A program made the position numbers and the translations under genes. From UBA2357 sp041916775 (lineage in GTDB: Bacteria; Pseudomonadota; Gammaproteobacteria; Burkholderiales; Rhodocyclaceae), in assembly GCA_041916775.1 (NCBI GenBank), contig JAYRYZ010000004.1, positions 1 through 64,000 of the forward strand: 64,000 nt of DNA, in the 5' to 3' direction. Under the pieces are notes generated by a model. The model had not been told where the DNA came from. It was given only the letters and a program-made list of their open reading frames with translations, and searched no databases. Shown in pieces: positions 38,497 to 50,712 of this stretch (the stretch's first letter is position 1; the number at the start of each line of letters is the position of its first letter).

Positions 38497-41106
38497 ATGC
38501 CTGCCAATACCGCTTCGCGGTTCTTCACCACCCGGCTCGCCGCAGCCGTCCTAGTGCTCTTTCCGGTTGCCGCACATGCGGGCGACTTCACTGATCCATT
38601 GAATGCGGACGACGCCAAGGAGAATCTCTCCGCGCCTGCCAGCGAGCGATCGCTTGCCCCTGCGCAGGTAGAAGACGCCCTGGCTGCGCACGACGCCCTG
38701 CTCGACCGCGCCGCGCGTGAAGGCCTTGTTCCGGTGATCATTCGCTTGCGCGAAGAGATTGGCGACAGCGGCCGCAAGTTTGCCGCCAGTGCGGAAGAGC
38801 GGCGCTCGGCGCTGGCTGCAACGCAGAAGCGCGTGCTCGATGCGCTGCCGGCGGTGACCGCGAATGCGCAACGCCGGATGAGCGTGAAGCAGTTCAGCGA
38901 AACCCGTGCCATCGCCCTGCAGGCCGACGCGGGCGAGATCGAGCAGTTGCTTGCACATCCGGATGTGGCCGATGTCGTCGAGGACCTTGCCTTCCCGCCG
39001 GCGCTGGCTTCCAGCGTACCTTGGGTGGGTGGGGTCGGCGGGACTTTCGCGGGTTACAGCGGCGCCGGCCAAGTGGTTGCGGTGCTGGATACCGGTGTCG
39101 CCAAGGCGCATCCCTTCCTCTCCGGAAAGGTCGTGTCGGAGGCATGCTATTCGACCACCAATGCTTCGGGTGTGGCCTCGCTGTGCCCGGGCGGCGTCTC
39201 AAGCTCGACCGCAGCCGGCTCCGGTGTGAACTGCGACACCAGCCTCGCAGGCTGTGCGCACGGCACCCACGTAGCGGGCATCGTCGCTGGCAACAACGGC
39301 AGCTATTCCGGCGTTGCGCGCGATGCGAAGATCATCGCGGTGCAGGTGTTCAGCCGCTTCCCGGCGAGCAGCTGCGGTGGCTCCAACCCGTGCGTGATGG
39401 CCTACACCTCCGACATCATCCGCGGCCTCGAGCGCGTACGTGCGCTTACCGGTAGCTACGCCATCGCTGCGGCGAACATGAGCCTAGGCGGTGGTGGCTA
39501 CACCGCTGCCTGCGACTCCGACCCGACCAAGAACGCGATCGACGCACTGCGCGCGGTGGGTGTCGCGACGGTGATCGCCAGCGGCAACAGCGGCTACAGC
39601 AACGCCATCAGCTCGCCGGCGTGCATCTCCAGCGCCGTCAGCGTCGGCAGCACCACGCTTTCGGATCAGGTCTCGTCGTTCTCGAACAGCGCCTCCATCC
39701 TCAGTCTGCTTGCGCCGGGTTCGTCGATCAATTCGTCCGTTCCCGGCACTGGCTATGGCCGCATGAGCGGCACTTCGATGGCGGCACCGCATGTGGCAGG
39801 TGCTTGGGCCGTGCTCAAGTCGGCGAAGCCCTCCGCAGGCGTCGCCGAGGTGCTCGGTGCCCTGCAGGCCACCGGTGTGCCGGTCACCGACCCGGACAAC
39901 GGTATCGTCAAGCCGCGCATCGTGGTGGATGACGCCGTCGCCCAACTCCTTGGCGGTCAGCAGGCAGCGCAGCCGCCGGCCGCGCCTGCCGCGAACGCGC
40001 CGACGGTGGTGTCGCAGACCGGCTTCACCGCGAGCTGGAGCAGCGTGACCGGTGCGACCGCTTACCGGCTCGATGTCTCCACGAGCAGCAGCTTCGCAAG
40101 CTATCTGCCGGGATATCAGGACCTGAACGTGTCGACCGCCACCAGCCGCGCGGTAAGCGGGCTCAACGGCGGCACGACCTACTACTACCGTGTGCGCGCA
40201 GTGGGTCAGAGCGGCACCAGCGTCAGCTCCAACGTGCGCAGCGTGACCACGCTCACGGCGGTTCCCGCGGCAGTGCAGTCGGTGACGGCAAGCGCGATTG
40301 CGACCACCGGCTTCAATCTCGGCTGGGCGGCCGTGGCGAACGCCACCGGCTACCAGGTGGATGTCGCGACCGACAGCACCTTCAAGCGTTTCGTCACCGG
40401 CTTCAGGAACCGCAGCGTCGGCGCCGTCACCAGCGTCGCCGTCACCGGCCTTACGGCCAACACCGTGTATTACGCGCGAGTTCGTGCGGTGAGCGTCGCG
40501 GGTGTCGGTGCCGACTCGGCGCCCGCGACGGTCCGCACCATGATCCTCACCCCCACGGCGAGTGCCGCGAAGTCGATCACCGCGGGCGGGTTCAATGCGG
40601 CCTGGCGGTCGGTGCAGGGTGCGACGGGCTATGTCCTCGATGTTGCGACGGATGCGGGATTCACCAACTTCGTCACCGGATTCCAGGCGCGTGCAGTGGG
40701 TGCGGCAACGAGCGCGTCGGTCGCCAACCTCGACCCGGGCGTGACTTACTACTATCGCGTGCGCGCGGTCGGGCCGGTGGGAACGACACCGAACTCGAAC
40801 ATCGTAGCGGCGATGACCAAGGCGCTCGCGAAGCCGACGGTGAATGCAGCATCGATGATCACCGCAAGCAGCATGCGCATCAGCTGGCGCGCGGTCACGG
40901 GGGCGGTGGGTTACCGGCTCGACGTCGCGACCGACAGCGGCTTCGCAAACATGGTCAGTGGCTACGCAGGACGTGACATGGGTACGGCGACTTCGGTCGA
41001 TCTTACCGGGCTTCAGTCCAAGGTCACCTATTACTATCGGGTGCGCGCCTACAGCCGCGTGAATGAAACAGCGAACTCCGCCGCGCGCTCCGGCAGGACC
41101 AGGTAA
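38497..41106 (+). CDS. Secreted subtilisin-like (S8) protease with four FN3 repeats
   Basis: An 869-aa secreted serine protease. Signal peptide ends near VLFPVAAHAG. Residues about 60-170 look like an inhibitor propeptide. The S8 domain (about 185-495) has D198 in VVAVLDTGVAKAHPF, H255 in CAHGTHVAGIVAGNNG and S427 in GTSMAAPHVAGAW, so the triad is complete. Four fibronectin type III-like repeats of about 90 residues follow, each with a YRLDVATDS-like and a YYYRVRA-like segment. No sorting signal or membrane anchor is seen at the C-terminus (RSGRTR). ATG 38497 is preferred over a TTG at 38461. A rho-independent terminator follows 41 bases after the stop. Confidence 0.9.
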   Translation: MPANTASRFFTTRLAAAVLVLFPVAAHAGDFTDPLNADDAKENLSAPASERSLAPAQVEDALAAHDALLDRAAREGLVPVIIRLREEIGDSGRKFAASAEERRSALAATQKRVLDALPAVTANAQRRMSVKQFSETRAIALQADAGEIEQLLAHPDVADVVEDLAFPPALASSVPWVGGVGGTFAGYSGAGQVVAVLDTGVAKAHPFLSGKVVSEACYSTTNASGVASLCPGGVSSSTAAGSGVNCDTSLAGCAHGTHVAGIVAGNNGSYSGVARDAKIIAVQVFSRFPASSCGGSNPCVMAYTSDIIRGLERVRALTGSYAIAAANMSLGGGGYTAACDSDPTKNAIDALRAVGVATVIASGNSGYSNAISSPACISSAVSVGSTTLSDQVSSFSNSASILSLLAPGSSINSSVPGTGYGRMSGTSMAAPHVAGAWAVLKSAKPSAGVAEVLGALQATGVPVTDPDNGIVKPRIVVDDAVAQLLGGQQAAQPPAAPAANAPTVVSQTGFTASWSSVTGATAYRLDVSTSSSFASYLPGYQDLNVSTATSRAVSGLNGGTTYYYRVRAVGQSGTSVSSNVRSVTTLTAVPAAVQSVTASAIATTGFNLGWAAVANATGYQVDVATDSTFKRFVTGFRNRSVGAVTSVAVTGLTANTVYYARVRAVSVAGVGADSAPATVRTMILTPTASAAKSITAGGFNAAWRSVQGATGYVLDVATDAGFTNFVTGFQARAVGAATSASVANLDPGVTYYYRVRAVGPVGTTPNSNIVAAMTKALAKPTVNAASMITASSMRISWRAVTGAVGYRLDVATDSGFANMVSGYAGRDMGTATSVDLTGLQSKVTYYYRVRAYSRVNETANSAARSGRTR

Positions 41107-41146
41107 GTGGTACCAACCGGCCGTCGCCCCCGGCCGGCGGCACGCA

Positions 41147-41186
41147 GAAGGCGCCCGGAACGATCCCTCCCGGCGCCTTCTTTTTT
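41147..41186 (+). terminator. Rho-independent terminator after the subtilase gene
   Basis: GAAGGCGCC (41147-41155) pairs with GGCGCCTTC (41172-41180), followed directly by TTTTTT (41181-41186). This is the clearest intrinsic terminator in the window. Confidence 0.85.
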
Positions 41187-41325
41187 CAGGTCGGGCCGGC
41201 TTGCGCCGCGTCGGTTGCCGGCGTCTAATGTCGGTAGACAGCCCATGTCGGGCAGGGTCTTGCGGCCGCGGCGCATGCTCATGGCGTTGCGCCGGATGCC
41301 GCCCGAACAGATGACGAGACGTAAA

Positions 41326-42483
41326 ATGGACGAATTCCCCGTGTCCGGCGCCCAGCCCGATGAACGCCGTACCGTCCTGATCGTTGACGACACCCCGGAG
41401 AATCTCACCGTGGTGGGCGGGCTGTTGCAGGGCTTCTACCGTGTGCGGGTGGCCAACTCGGGGCCGCGCGCGTTGCGTGTCGCGAACACGCTGCCGCGTC
41501 CGGATCTGATTCTCCTGGACGTGATGATGCCCGGCATGGACGGCTACGAGGTCATCCGCGGGCTGCGCGCGGAGCCCGAGACGCGCGACATTCCGGTCAT
41601 CTTCGTCACCGCGATGGATGGTGACGAGAACGAGGAGTACGGCCTCGCGCTCGGCGCGGTGGACTATGTGACCAAACCGATCCGTCCGGCCATCCTGCTC
41701 GCGCGGGTGAAGGCTCACCTCGAGCTCAAGGACGCGCGCGACCGTCTCGCGCAGCAGAACGACACGCTGGAGGCCGAGGTTGCGCGTCGGGTGCGCGAGA
41801 ACGAGCTGATCAAGGACATCAGCCTCAATGCACTCGCGATGCTCACCGCCAAGCGCGACAACGAGACCGGCAACCACCTGCTGCGCACGCAGGCGTACAT
41901 CACCGCGCTGATGAACCGACTCGTCACGCTGCCGCGCTTTCGCGAGGCGCTCAGCCCGCGGCGGCGGCACCTGATAGCCAGCGCCGCGCCGCTGCACGAC
42001 ATCGGCAAGGTCGGGGTGCCGGATGCGATCCTGCTGAAACCGGGCAAGCTCACCCCGGTCGAGTTCGACGTGATGAAGACGCACGCGCGCATCGGTGCGG
42101 ATGCCCTGGAGGATGCGATCCGCCGGGTGGTCGGCAAGGGTTGGGAGTCCATGCTCGCGGGGGGCGACGAGGCGCCGCTGGCGTTCCTGAACGTGGCACG
42201 CCAGATCGCGCTGAGCCACCACGAGAAGTGGGATGGCTCGGGCTACCCGTCCGGACTCGTTGGCGAGGCCATCCCGCTCCCCGGCCGGCTGATGGCAATC
42301 GTCGATGTCTTCGACGCGCTAACCTGTCGGCGGCATTACAAGGAGGCGTTCAGCTTCGACCAGGCGGTCGCGATCATCGACGAGGGGCGCGGGCGTCACT
42401 TCGACCCCGACCTGGTGGACGCCATGCATGCCTGCCTCGACGAGTTCGCGAGCATCGCGGCGCATTACGTTGACGAGTACTGA
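41326..42483 (+). CDS. HD-GYP domain response regulator (c-di-GMP phosphodiesterase)
   Basis: A 385-aa two-domain protein. The N-terminal receiver domain (about residues 15-130) has VLIVDDTPENLTVVG, the phospho-acceptor in LILLDVMMPGMDGYE and the FVTA/VTKPI residues. A coiled linker leads to an HD-GYP domain with LHDIGKVGVPDAILLKPGKL and HHEKWDGSGYP, all residues for c-di-GMP hydrolysis being present. Its cognate kinase may be the orphan hybrid kinase two genes downstream. The start at ATG 41326 is chosen over ATG 41311 and an over-long frame from 41107 that overlaps the terminator. Confidence 0.88.
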   Translation: MDEFPVSGAQPDERRTVLIVDDTPENLTVVGGLLQGFYRVRVANSGPRALRVANTLPRPDLILLDVMMPGMDGYEVIRGLRAEPETRDIPVIFVTAMDGDENEEYGLALGAVDYVTKPIRPAILLARVKAHLELKDARDRLAQQNDTLEAEVARRVRENELIKDISLNALAMLTAKRDNETGNHLLRTQAYITALMNRLVTLPRFREALSPRRRHLIASAAPLHDIGKVGVPDAILLKPGKLTPVEFDVMKTHARIGADALEDAIRRVVGKGWESMLAGGDEAPLAFLNVARQIALSHHEKWDGSGYPSGLVGEAIPLPGRLMAIVDVFDALTCRRHYKEAFSFDQAVAIIDEGRGRHFDPDLVDAMHACLDEFASIAAHYVDEY

Positions 42484-42520
42484 CCCCCGGCGCACCATGC
42501 CGCAGCCCTGCTGGAGCGAG

Positions 42521-43165
42521 ATGATGAAAAGCCCATGCCGCCTGATCCTGTGCCTGTTCGTGTCGATCCTCGTTCCGCAGGCCGGGGCATTGGCCGATTC
42601 GCCCCCGGCCTTCGTCGAAACGCTCGCCGATCGCGCGCTGCTCGCGCAGTTGCGTGAGGGCGGCTACGTCCTTTACATGCGCCATGGCTATACCGACAAC
42701 ACCCGGCCGGATCGGGCGCCGATGGTGGATCTCGCCGACTGTGCCACCCAGCGACCGCTCACCGAGGCCGGGCGTGCGCTCGTGGCCCAAGTGGGCAATT
42801 CGATACGCGCTGCCGGTCTGCCCGTCGGAGAGGTGTTCTCCAGCCCTCTGTGCCGCGCCAAGGAGTCTGCCGAGGCCGCCTTCGGGCCTGGATTCACGGT
42901 CGTCGAGCACCTGATGTACACCGCCAACCTGACCAGCGAGCAGAAGAAGCCGGTGCTCGCGGCGACGCGCGAGCTGCTGTCCCGGCCGGTGGCTGCGGGG
43001 TCGAACCGTGTCGTCGTCGCGCACGCACCCAACATGGCGGACCTGATCGGTTTCTTCGTCAAACCCGAGGGCACGGTGGTGGTGATCCGTCCGCACGGGG
43101 ACGGGCGCTTCGACTACCTGGCGAGCATTCATCCCGATATGTGGGAACGGCTTCTCGCGCCCTGA
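42521..43165 (+). CDS. Secreted histidine phosphatase-superfamily protein
   Basis: A 214-aa protein with a signal peptide (CLFVSILVPQAGALA) and a histidine phosphatase fold: the catalytic RHG in YVLYMRHGYTDNTRP, TEAGRALVAQVG, FSSPLCRAKESAEAAFG and a second histidine in VVVAHAPNMADLIGFF. Similar periplasmic proteins are found widely and their substrates are unknown; SixA-like action on phospho-histidine is unlikely outside the cytoplasm. It starts 37 bp after the HD-GYP gene, with GGAG just before ATGATG, and the hybrid kinase begins 6 bp after it, so the three genes form an operon. Confidence 0.82.
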   Translation: MMKSPCRLILCLFVSILVPQAGALADSPPAFVETLADRALLAQLREGGYVLYMRHGYTDNTRPDRAPMVDLADCATQRPLTEAGRALVAQVGNSIRAAGLPVGEVFSSPLCRAKESAEAAFGPGFTVVEHLMYTANLTSEQKKPVLAATRELLSRPVAAGSNRVVVAHAPNMADLIGFFVKPEGTVVVIRPHGDGRFDYLASIHPDMWERLLAP

Positions 43166-43171
43166 TACCCG

Positions 43172-46666
<3,495 letters not shown>

Positions 46667-46673
46667 GGCGTCT

Positions 46674-46700
46674 GCGGCCGGGGCGAGATCAGCCGGCCGC
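46674..46700. terminator. Hairpin between convergent kinase and cyclase genes
   Basis: GCGGCCGG (46674-46681) and CCGGCCGC (46693-46700) form an 8-bp perfect stem around an 11-base loop, in the 47-bp gap between two genes that end facing each other. Probably a shared transcription end. Confidence 0.5.
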
Positions 46701-46713
46701 GCTCACCAGGTGC

Positions 46714-49700
46714 TCACGCGTTGACCACGACTCGGTTGCGACCACTCGACTTCGCATCGTAGAGGGCCGCGTCGGCGCGCGACAGGATGGTGTCGGCGGT
46801 GTCGTCCCGCCGTGCCGTTGCGACGCCGATGCTGAGCGTCACATGCAGCTGGCGGCCTTCGCCGGAGTCGAAGGTGGTTGCAGCCACCGCGCCGCGCAGG
46901 CGCTCTGCGAGCTCGCCAACCGTGTCCGGCGGGCTGTCGCTCGTGGCGACCGCAAACTCCTCCCCGCCGATGCGGCCCAGCGCGTCGGTGCTGCGAACCT
47001 CGTCACGGATGATTGCCGCCACCGCCTTCAGCACCTTGTCGCCCGCCGCATGGCCGTATTGGTCGTTGACGCGCTTGAAGAAGTCGATGTCGACCATCAG
47101 CACGCTGGGAGGATGTCCGCCACGGCGCATGCGTTCGAGCTCATGACGCAGGCCCTCCATGAACGCCCGCCGGTTCGGCAGTCCGGTGAGCGAGTCGGTG
47201 CGCGCCAGCTCGATCAGTCGCGCCTCGAGCACCTTGCGCGCGCTGATGTCCTCCTTGATCGCGACATAGTGTCGGATCACGCCGCGTCGGTCCGGCACCG
47301 GCGCGATGATCAGCGATTCGTGATAGAGCGAGTCATCCTTGCGCTTGTTCACCAGCTCGCCACGCCACACCTGGCCAGCGGTGATCGTCGCCCACAGGTT
47401 GTCGTAGAAGCTCCTGTCCTGCAGGCCGGAGCGCACCAACTCCTTGGGCTTGCGGCCGATCGCTTCTTCGACGGAGTAGCCGGTGAGCTCGGCGAAGGCC
47501 GGGTTGGCCCACCGGATGATCGCGTTGGTGTCGGTGATGACGATGCCGCTCGCAGCGGCATTGACCGCGGCGCGCAACAGCGCCATCTCCTCTTCCGCCT
47601 CGTGCCGCGCGTGCACATCGGAGTGGGTGCCGAGCGCACGCAGCGGGGTGTCGCCATCCCAGGCGACGAAATCTCCACGGCTCTCGATCCAGCGCCAGCT
47701 TCCGTCGGCGCAGCGCATGCGGAACTCGAACGCGAAGGAACGTCGTGCCCGCACCGCGTCTTCCAGCGTCTCCAGGGTCGACTGCAGGTCGTCGGGGTGA
47801 ACCAACTCGGCCTTCCAGTGGGCGAAGCTCATCGGGAAGGCCTCGGGTGGATGCCCCAGCATCTCGAACCAGCGGTGGTCGGCGCGGATCCGGCCGCTCG
47901 CAACGTCCCACTCCCACATGCCCTCGCGGATTGCCGCGAAGGTGGTGCGATAGCGCTCCTCGCTCTCGCGCAGGGCGCGCTCGGTTGCCTTCAGGCCGGA
48001 GATGTCCACGAACACCCCGATATAGTGGCGGACCTCGCCTTGTGCGTCGCGATCGACCGAGATCGTCAGCCACTGAGGATAGCGGCTGCCGTCCTTGCGG
48101 CAGTTGATGATCTCGCCCTGCCATAGGTTCTCTTGCGCGAGCGTTTCCCACATCCGCGCGTAGAAGGCGCTGTCGTGGCTACCCGAGGACAGCATCGACG
48201 GGTTGCGCCCTATGCTTTCGTCGGGGGCGTAGCCGGTGATGCGCGTGAACGCGGGGTTGATGGTCAGGATGCGGTTGTCGGCATCGGTGACGAGAATGGC
48301 CTCGGTGCTGAGCTCGAACACCCGGCTGTTGAGCCGCAGCGCGTCCTCGGCCATGCGGCGGCGGGTGGTGTCGAGGATCAGCACGGTGAGTCCGGTGCCG
48401 GCGGACGATGCGAACGGGCGCGCCAGCAACTGGAAGGCGCGGGTACTTCCATCCGGCGCTGTGGTGCTGAACTCCTCGCCCACCTCCCGCGCTTCGCCCG
48501 TGAGCAGGGCGCGCAATCCGGTCACCGTTCCGCGGATGGCCGCGTCCGTCGCGCCCAGCTCATGCAGCAGGCCCGCCAGCTTCAGGGGCTGCGATGTCGT
48601 GTTGTCCTTGTCTGTCGCCGTGCTGCCGGGGCGGGTCTCCGTCCAGGTGCGGTTGCTCAGGACGAGGCGCTCGTCTGCGTCGAACAGCAGCACTGCCGCC
48701 GGCAGGGTGTCGAGCAGGTTGCCAAAGCGCTGCAGCTCGTGCTGTTGGGCGCGGAACTGCCTGCGACTGATGTTTCGCAACATGATGTAGGCGGTGAGCA
48801 CCACCAGCAACGCGATACCGACCAGCGGAAGCAGCACGAGTTGTTGCTTGCGGCCCTCGGCACGGGCGGGGGCGGTGACGCTGCCGATGTCGATGCGCGC
48901 GACGATACCTACCGGTAGCACCCGATCCAGCCTGTGCGCCTGGATGCAGCAGGGCGTTCCGCTGCCGTCCGAGATTTCGCCCTTGCCCAACTCGGTGCCT
49001 GCCTGCCACAGCGTGGCAATGCGCACATCCTCGCCGATCAGCGTGGCCGAATGGGGCGACTCGCGGGTGGAGAGCAGCGTGACGCCGTCGAAGCGTATGA
49101 GGTCGTACTCCACCGGCACGGCGAGTGCCTCATGGCGCAGACGGTTGATGAAGTAGTCGGCATTCAGGAGTGCGAGCAGGCTGATGCGGCTGCCTTCCCC
49201 CATCGAGATCGAGCGCAACACCGGGATGAAGCTCAGCTCGGGCGGCGTGCCGGCGCGGTCGGCAATCTTCCTGCCATCGGCGAGCGAGCGGCCGGCGAAC
49301 GGTGGGCCAATGCGCAGCAGGTCCGAGTGGTCCTCCGTGCGGGGCAGGTAGTCGTCGAAGGCGATCGCGTGGCCCAGGTCATCTGCCTGCGTGCTGATGA
49401 CCACCACGTTGCGGTCGTCCAGCAGCGCCAGCGCGCGCAGATGGGGCGCGTTGCGCAGTGCGGCGTGGAGCATTGCCTGCCAGCCTGGCGTGCTGCGCTC
49501 GGCGTAGCCGCTCTCGAGCAGGCTGCGCATCAGCAGGCCGACGTTGGACACCGTCTGCGAGAAATGCTCGATGCCCTGGATGGCATGCACTTCGGCCAAC
49601 TGCTGGTGCGACTGGACGGCCTCGCGTTCCAGTCGGCTGGCGTGATAACGCAGCGACCACACCGAGGTGGTCAGCGTCAGCAGGATGAACAGCGCGAAGC

Positions 49701-49737
49701 CGATGTCGGCGAAGCGCCCGAGCGTGCGATGTCCCAC
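46714..49737 (-). CDS. Membrane diguanylate cyclase with periplasmic sensor and PAS domains
   Basis: A 1007-aa membrane protein. Two helices (about residues 9-30 and 298-318) bracket a periplasmic dCache-like sensor. The cytoplasmic part holds PAS domains, four by eye (around residues 340-450, 470-590, 600-720 and 725-850), then a GGDEF domain with GGEEF at 924-928 and an RxxD inhibition site (RSTD, 915-918), so it should make c-di-GMP and feel its own product. It lies 15 bp downstream of a solute-binding protein gene on the same strand, and both may sense one ligand. It is the enzymatic opposite of the HD-GYP protein in the neighbouring operon. Confidence 0.93.
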   Translation of the reverse strand: MGHRTLGRFADIGFALFILLTLTTSVWSLRYHASRLEREAVQSHQQLAEVHAIQGIEHFSQTVSNVGLLMRSLLESGYAERSTPGWQAMLHAALRNAPHLRALALLDDRNVVVISTQADDLGHAIAFDDYLPRTEDHSDLLRIGPPFAGRSLADGRKIADRAGTPPELSFIPVLRSISMGEGSRISLLALLNADYFINRLRHEALAVPVEYDLIRFDGVTLLSTRESPHSATLIGEDVRIATLWQAGTELGKGEISDGSGTPCCIQAHRLDRVLPVGIVARIDIGSVTAPARAEGRKQQLVLLPLVGIALLVVLTAYIMLRNISRRQFRAQQHELQRFGNLLDTLPAAVLLFDADERLVLSNRTWTETRPGSTATDKDNTTSQPLKLAGLLHELGATDAAIRGTVTGLRALLTGEAREVGEEFSTTAPDGSTRAFQLLARPFASSAGTGLTVLILDTTRRRMAEDALRLNSRVFELSTEAILVTDADNRILTINPAFTRITGYAPDESIGRNPSMLSSGSHDSAFYARMWETLAQENLWQGEIINCRKDGSRYPQWLTISVDRDAQGEVRHYIGVFVDISGLKATERALRESEERYRTTFAAIREGMWEWDVASGRIRADHRWFEMLGHPPEAFPMSFAHWKAELVHPDDLQSTLETLEDAVRARRSFAFEFRMRCADGSWRWIESRGDFVAWDGDTPLRALGTHSDVHARHEAEEEMALLRAAVNAAASGIVITDTNAIIRWANPAFAELTGYSVEEAIGRKPKELVRSGLQDRSFYDNLWATITAGQVWRGELVNKRKDDSLYHESLIIAPVPDRRGVIRHYVAIKEDISARKVLEARLIELARTDSLTGLPNRRAFMEGLRHELERMRRGGHPPSVLMVDIDFFKRVNDQYGHAAGDKVLKAVAAIIRDEVRSTDALGRIGGEEFAVATSDSPPDTVGELAERLRGAVAATTFDSGEGRQLHVTLSIGVATARRDDTADTILSRADAALYDAKSSGRNRVVVNA

Positions 49738-49752
49738 TCGGGGCGCCCCGGA

Positions 49753-50556
49753 TCAGTCCAGCTTGAGGATGGGGGTGAGCCCGTGCCGCTCGGCGGCAGC
49801 AGCGAGCCGGCCGTCGGCCTTCACTGCGGCGACGAAACGTTCCAGCCGCGCATGCCAGACATCGTCGCCAGGGGCGATCGCATACGCATAAGGCGTGACA
49901 TGATAGCGCTCGGGTGGCGTCACCAGCCGTGCCCAGTCGGCATTGGCGAGCATGCGCTTGCTGTAGGGGAAGTCGGTCATGAACACGTCCGCGCGGCCGG
50001 ATTCGACCTCCTGTTCGCGCGCGTGCGGTGAGTCGAGCACAGCCAGGCGGGCGTGGCGCAGCTTGTCACGCATGATGGGTTCATGGAGCGTGCCCTTGGC
50101 GACCGCCACGATCACGCCCGGTTGGTCGATGTCGCCCCAGGACTGGATGCGGCGATTGCTGCGGGTGGTGATCGCGTAGATGTCGCTCGCAAGGTGCGGT
50201 GTCGTGAAGCGCAGGCGTTCCGCGCGCTGTGGCGTCACGCCGATCGCGAACATCGCGACATCGCAGCGGTCGCCAAGCACATCGGCGAAGAGGTTTGCGA
50301 AGCTGCTCTCCACGAACTCGAGCTTCACCCTGAGATCCTCGGCCAGCGTCCGCGCCATGTCGACATCGATACCGACCAGTTCGCCACTCTTGGGGTTGCG
50401 GTAGGAAATGCCGAAGTAGTCGGGCCAGACGCACACGCGCAGCATGCCGCTTGCGGTAATGCGCGCGAGGTGCCCGCCTTCGTCAGCGGCCCGCGCCGCT
50501 GCGCCCAGCGTAAGCAGCCACCCGGACAGCATCAGGAGCAGTAGGACTCTCTTCAT
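49753..50556 (-). CDS. Family 3 solute-binding protein, linked to a diguanylate cyclase
   Basis: A 267-aa periplasmic binding protein of the amino-acid type (SBP_bac_3). Signal peptide LLLLMLSGWLLTLGAAARA, then SGMLRVCVWPDYFGISYRNP, GELVGIDVDMARTLAEDL, CDVAMFAIGVTPQRAERLRF and an ESGRADVFMTDFPYSK region. No ABC permease or ATPase is nearby. Instead the diguanylate cyclase gene starts 15 bp after it, so it may act as a ligand receptor for signalling. ATG 50556 is used; a GTG at 50568 is the alternative. Confidence 0.87.
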   Translation of the reverse strand: MKRVLLLLMLSGWLLTLGAAARAADEGGHLARITASGMLRVCVWPDYFGISYRNPKSGELVGIDVDMARTLAEDLRVKLEFVESSFANLFADVLGDRCDVAMFAIGVTPQRAERLRFTTPHLASDIYAITTRSNRRIQSWGDIDQPGVIVAVAKGTLHEPIMRDKLRHARLAVLDSPHAREQEVESGRADVFMTDFPYSKRMLANADWARLVTPPERYHVTPYAYAIAPGDDVWHARLERFVAAVKADGRLAAAAERHGLTPILKLD

Positions 50557-50712
50557 GACGATCTTCACAGTATTGCGAGTCGGGATGCGATTTTAGCAAA
50601 TGGGCCTCAATCTGGTCGTCCCATCGTACCGGCGCATCGTCCCGGGGCTGGCGCCGGCAGGTGGGCTGCGGTAGGGTTGCGGGTATCCACTCCTGGTATG
50701 GTTCCCAAGTCG

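Noticed and set aside
39484..42222. 912-aa open frame antisense to the subtilase and HD-GYP genes
   Set aside because: It crosses two unrelated genes and a terminator; composition is His/Arg-rich noise.
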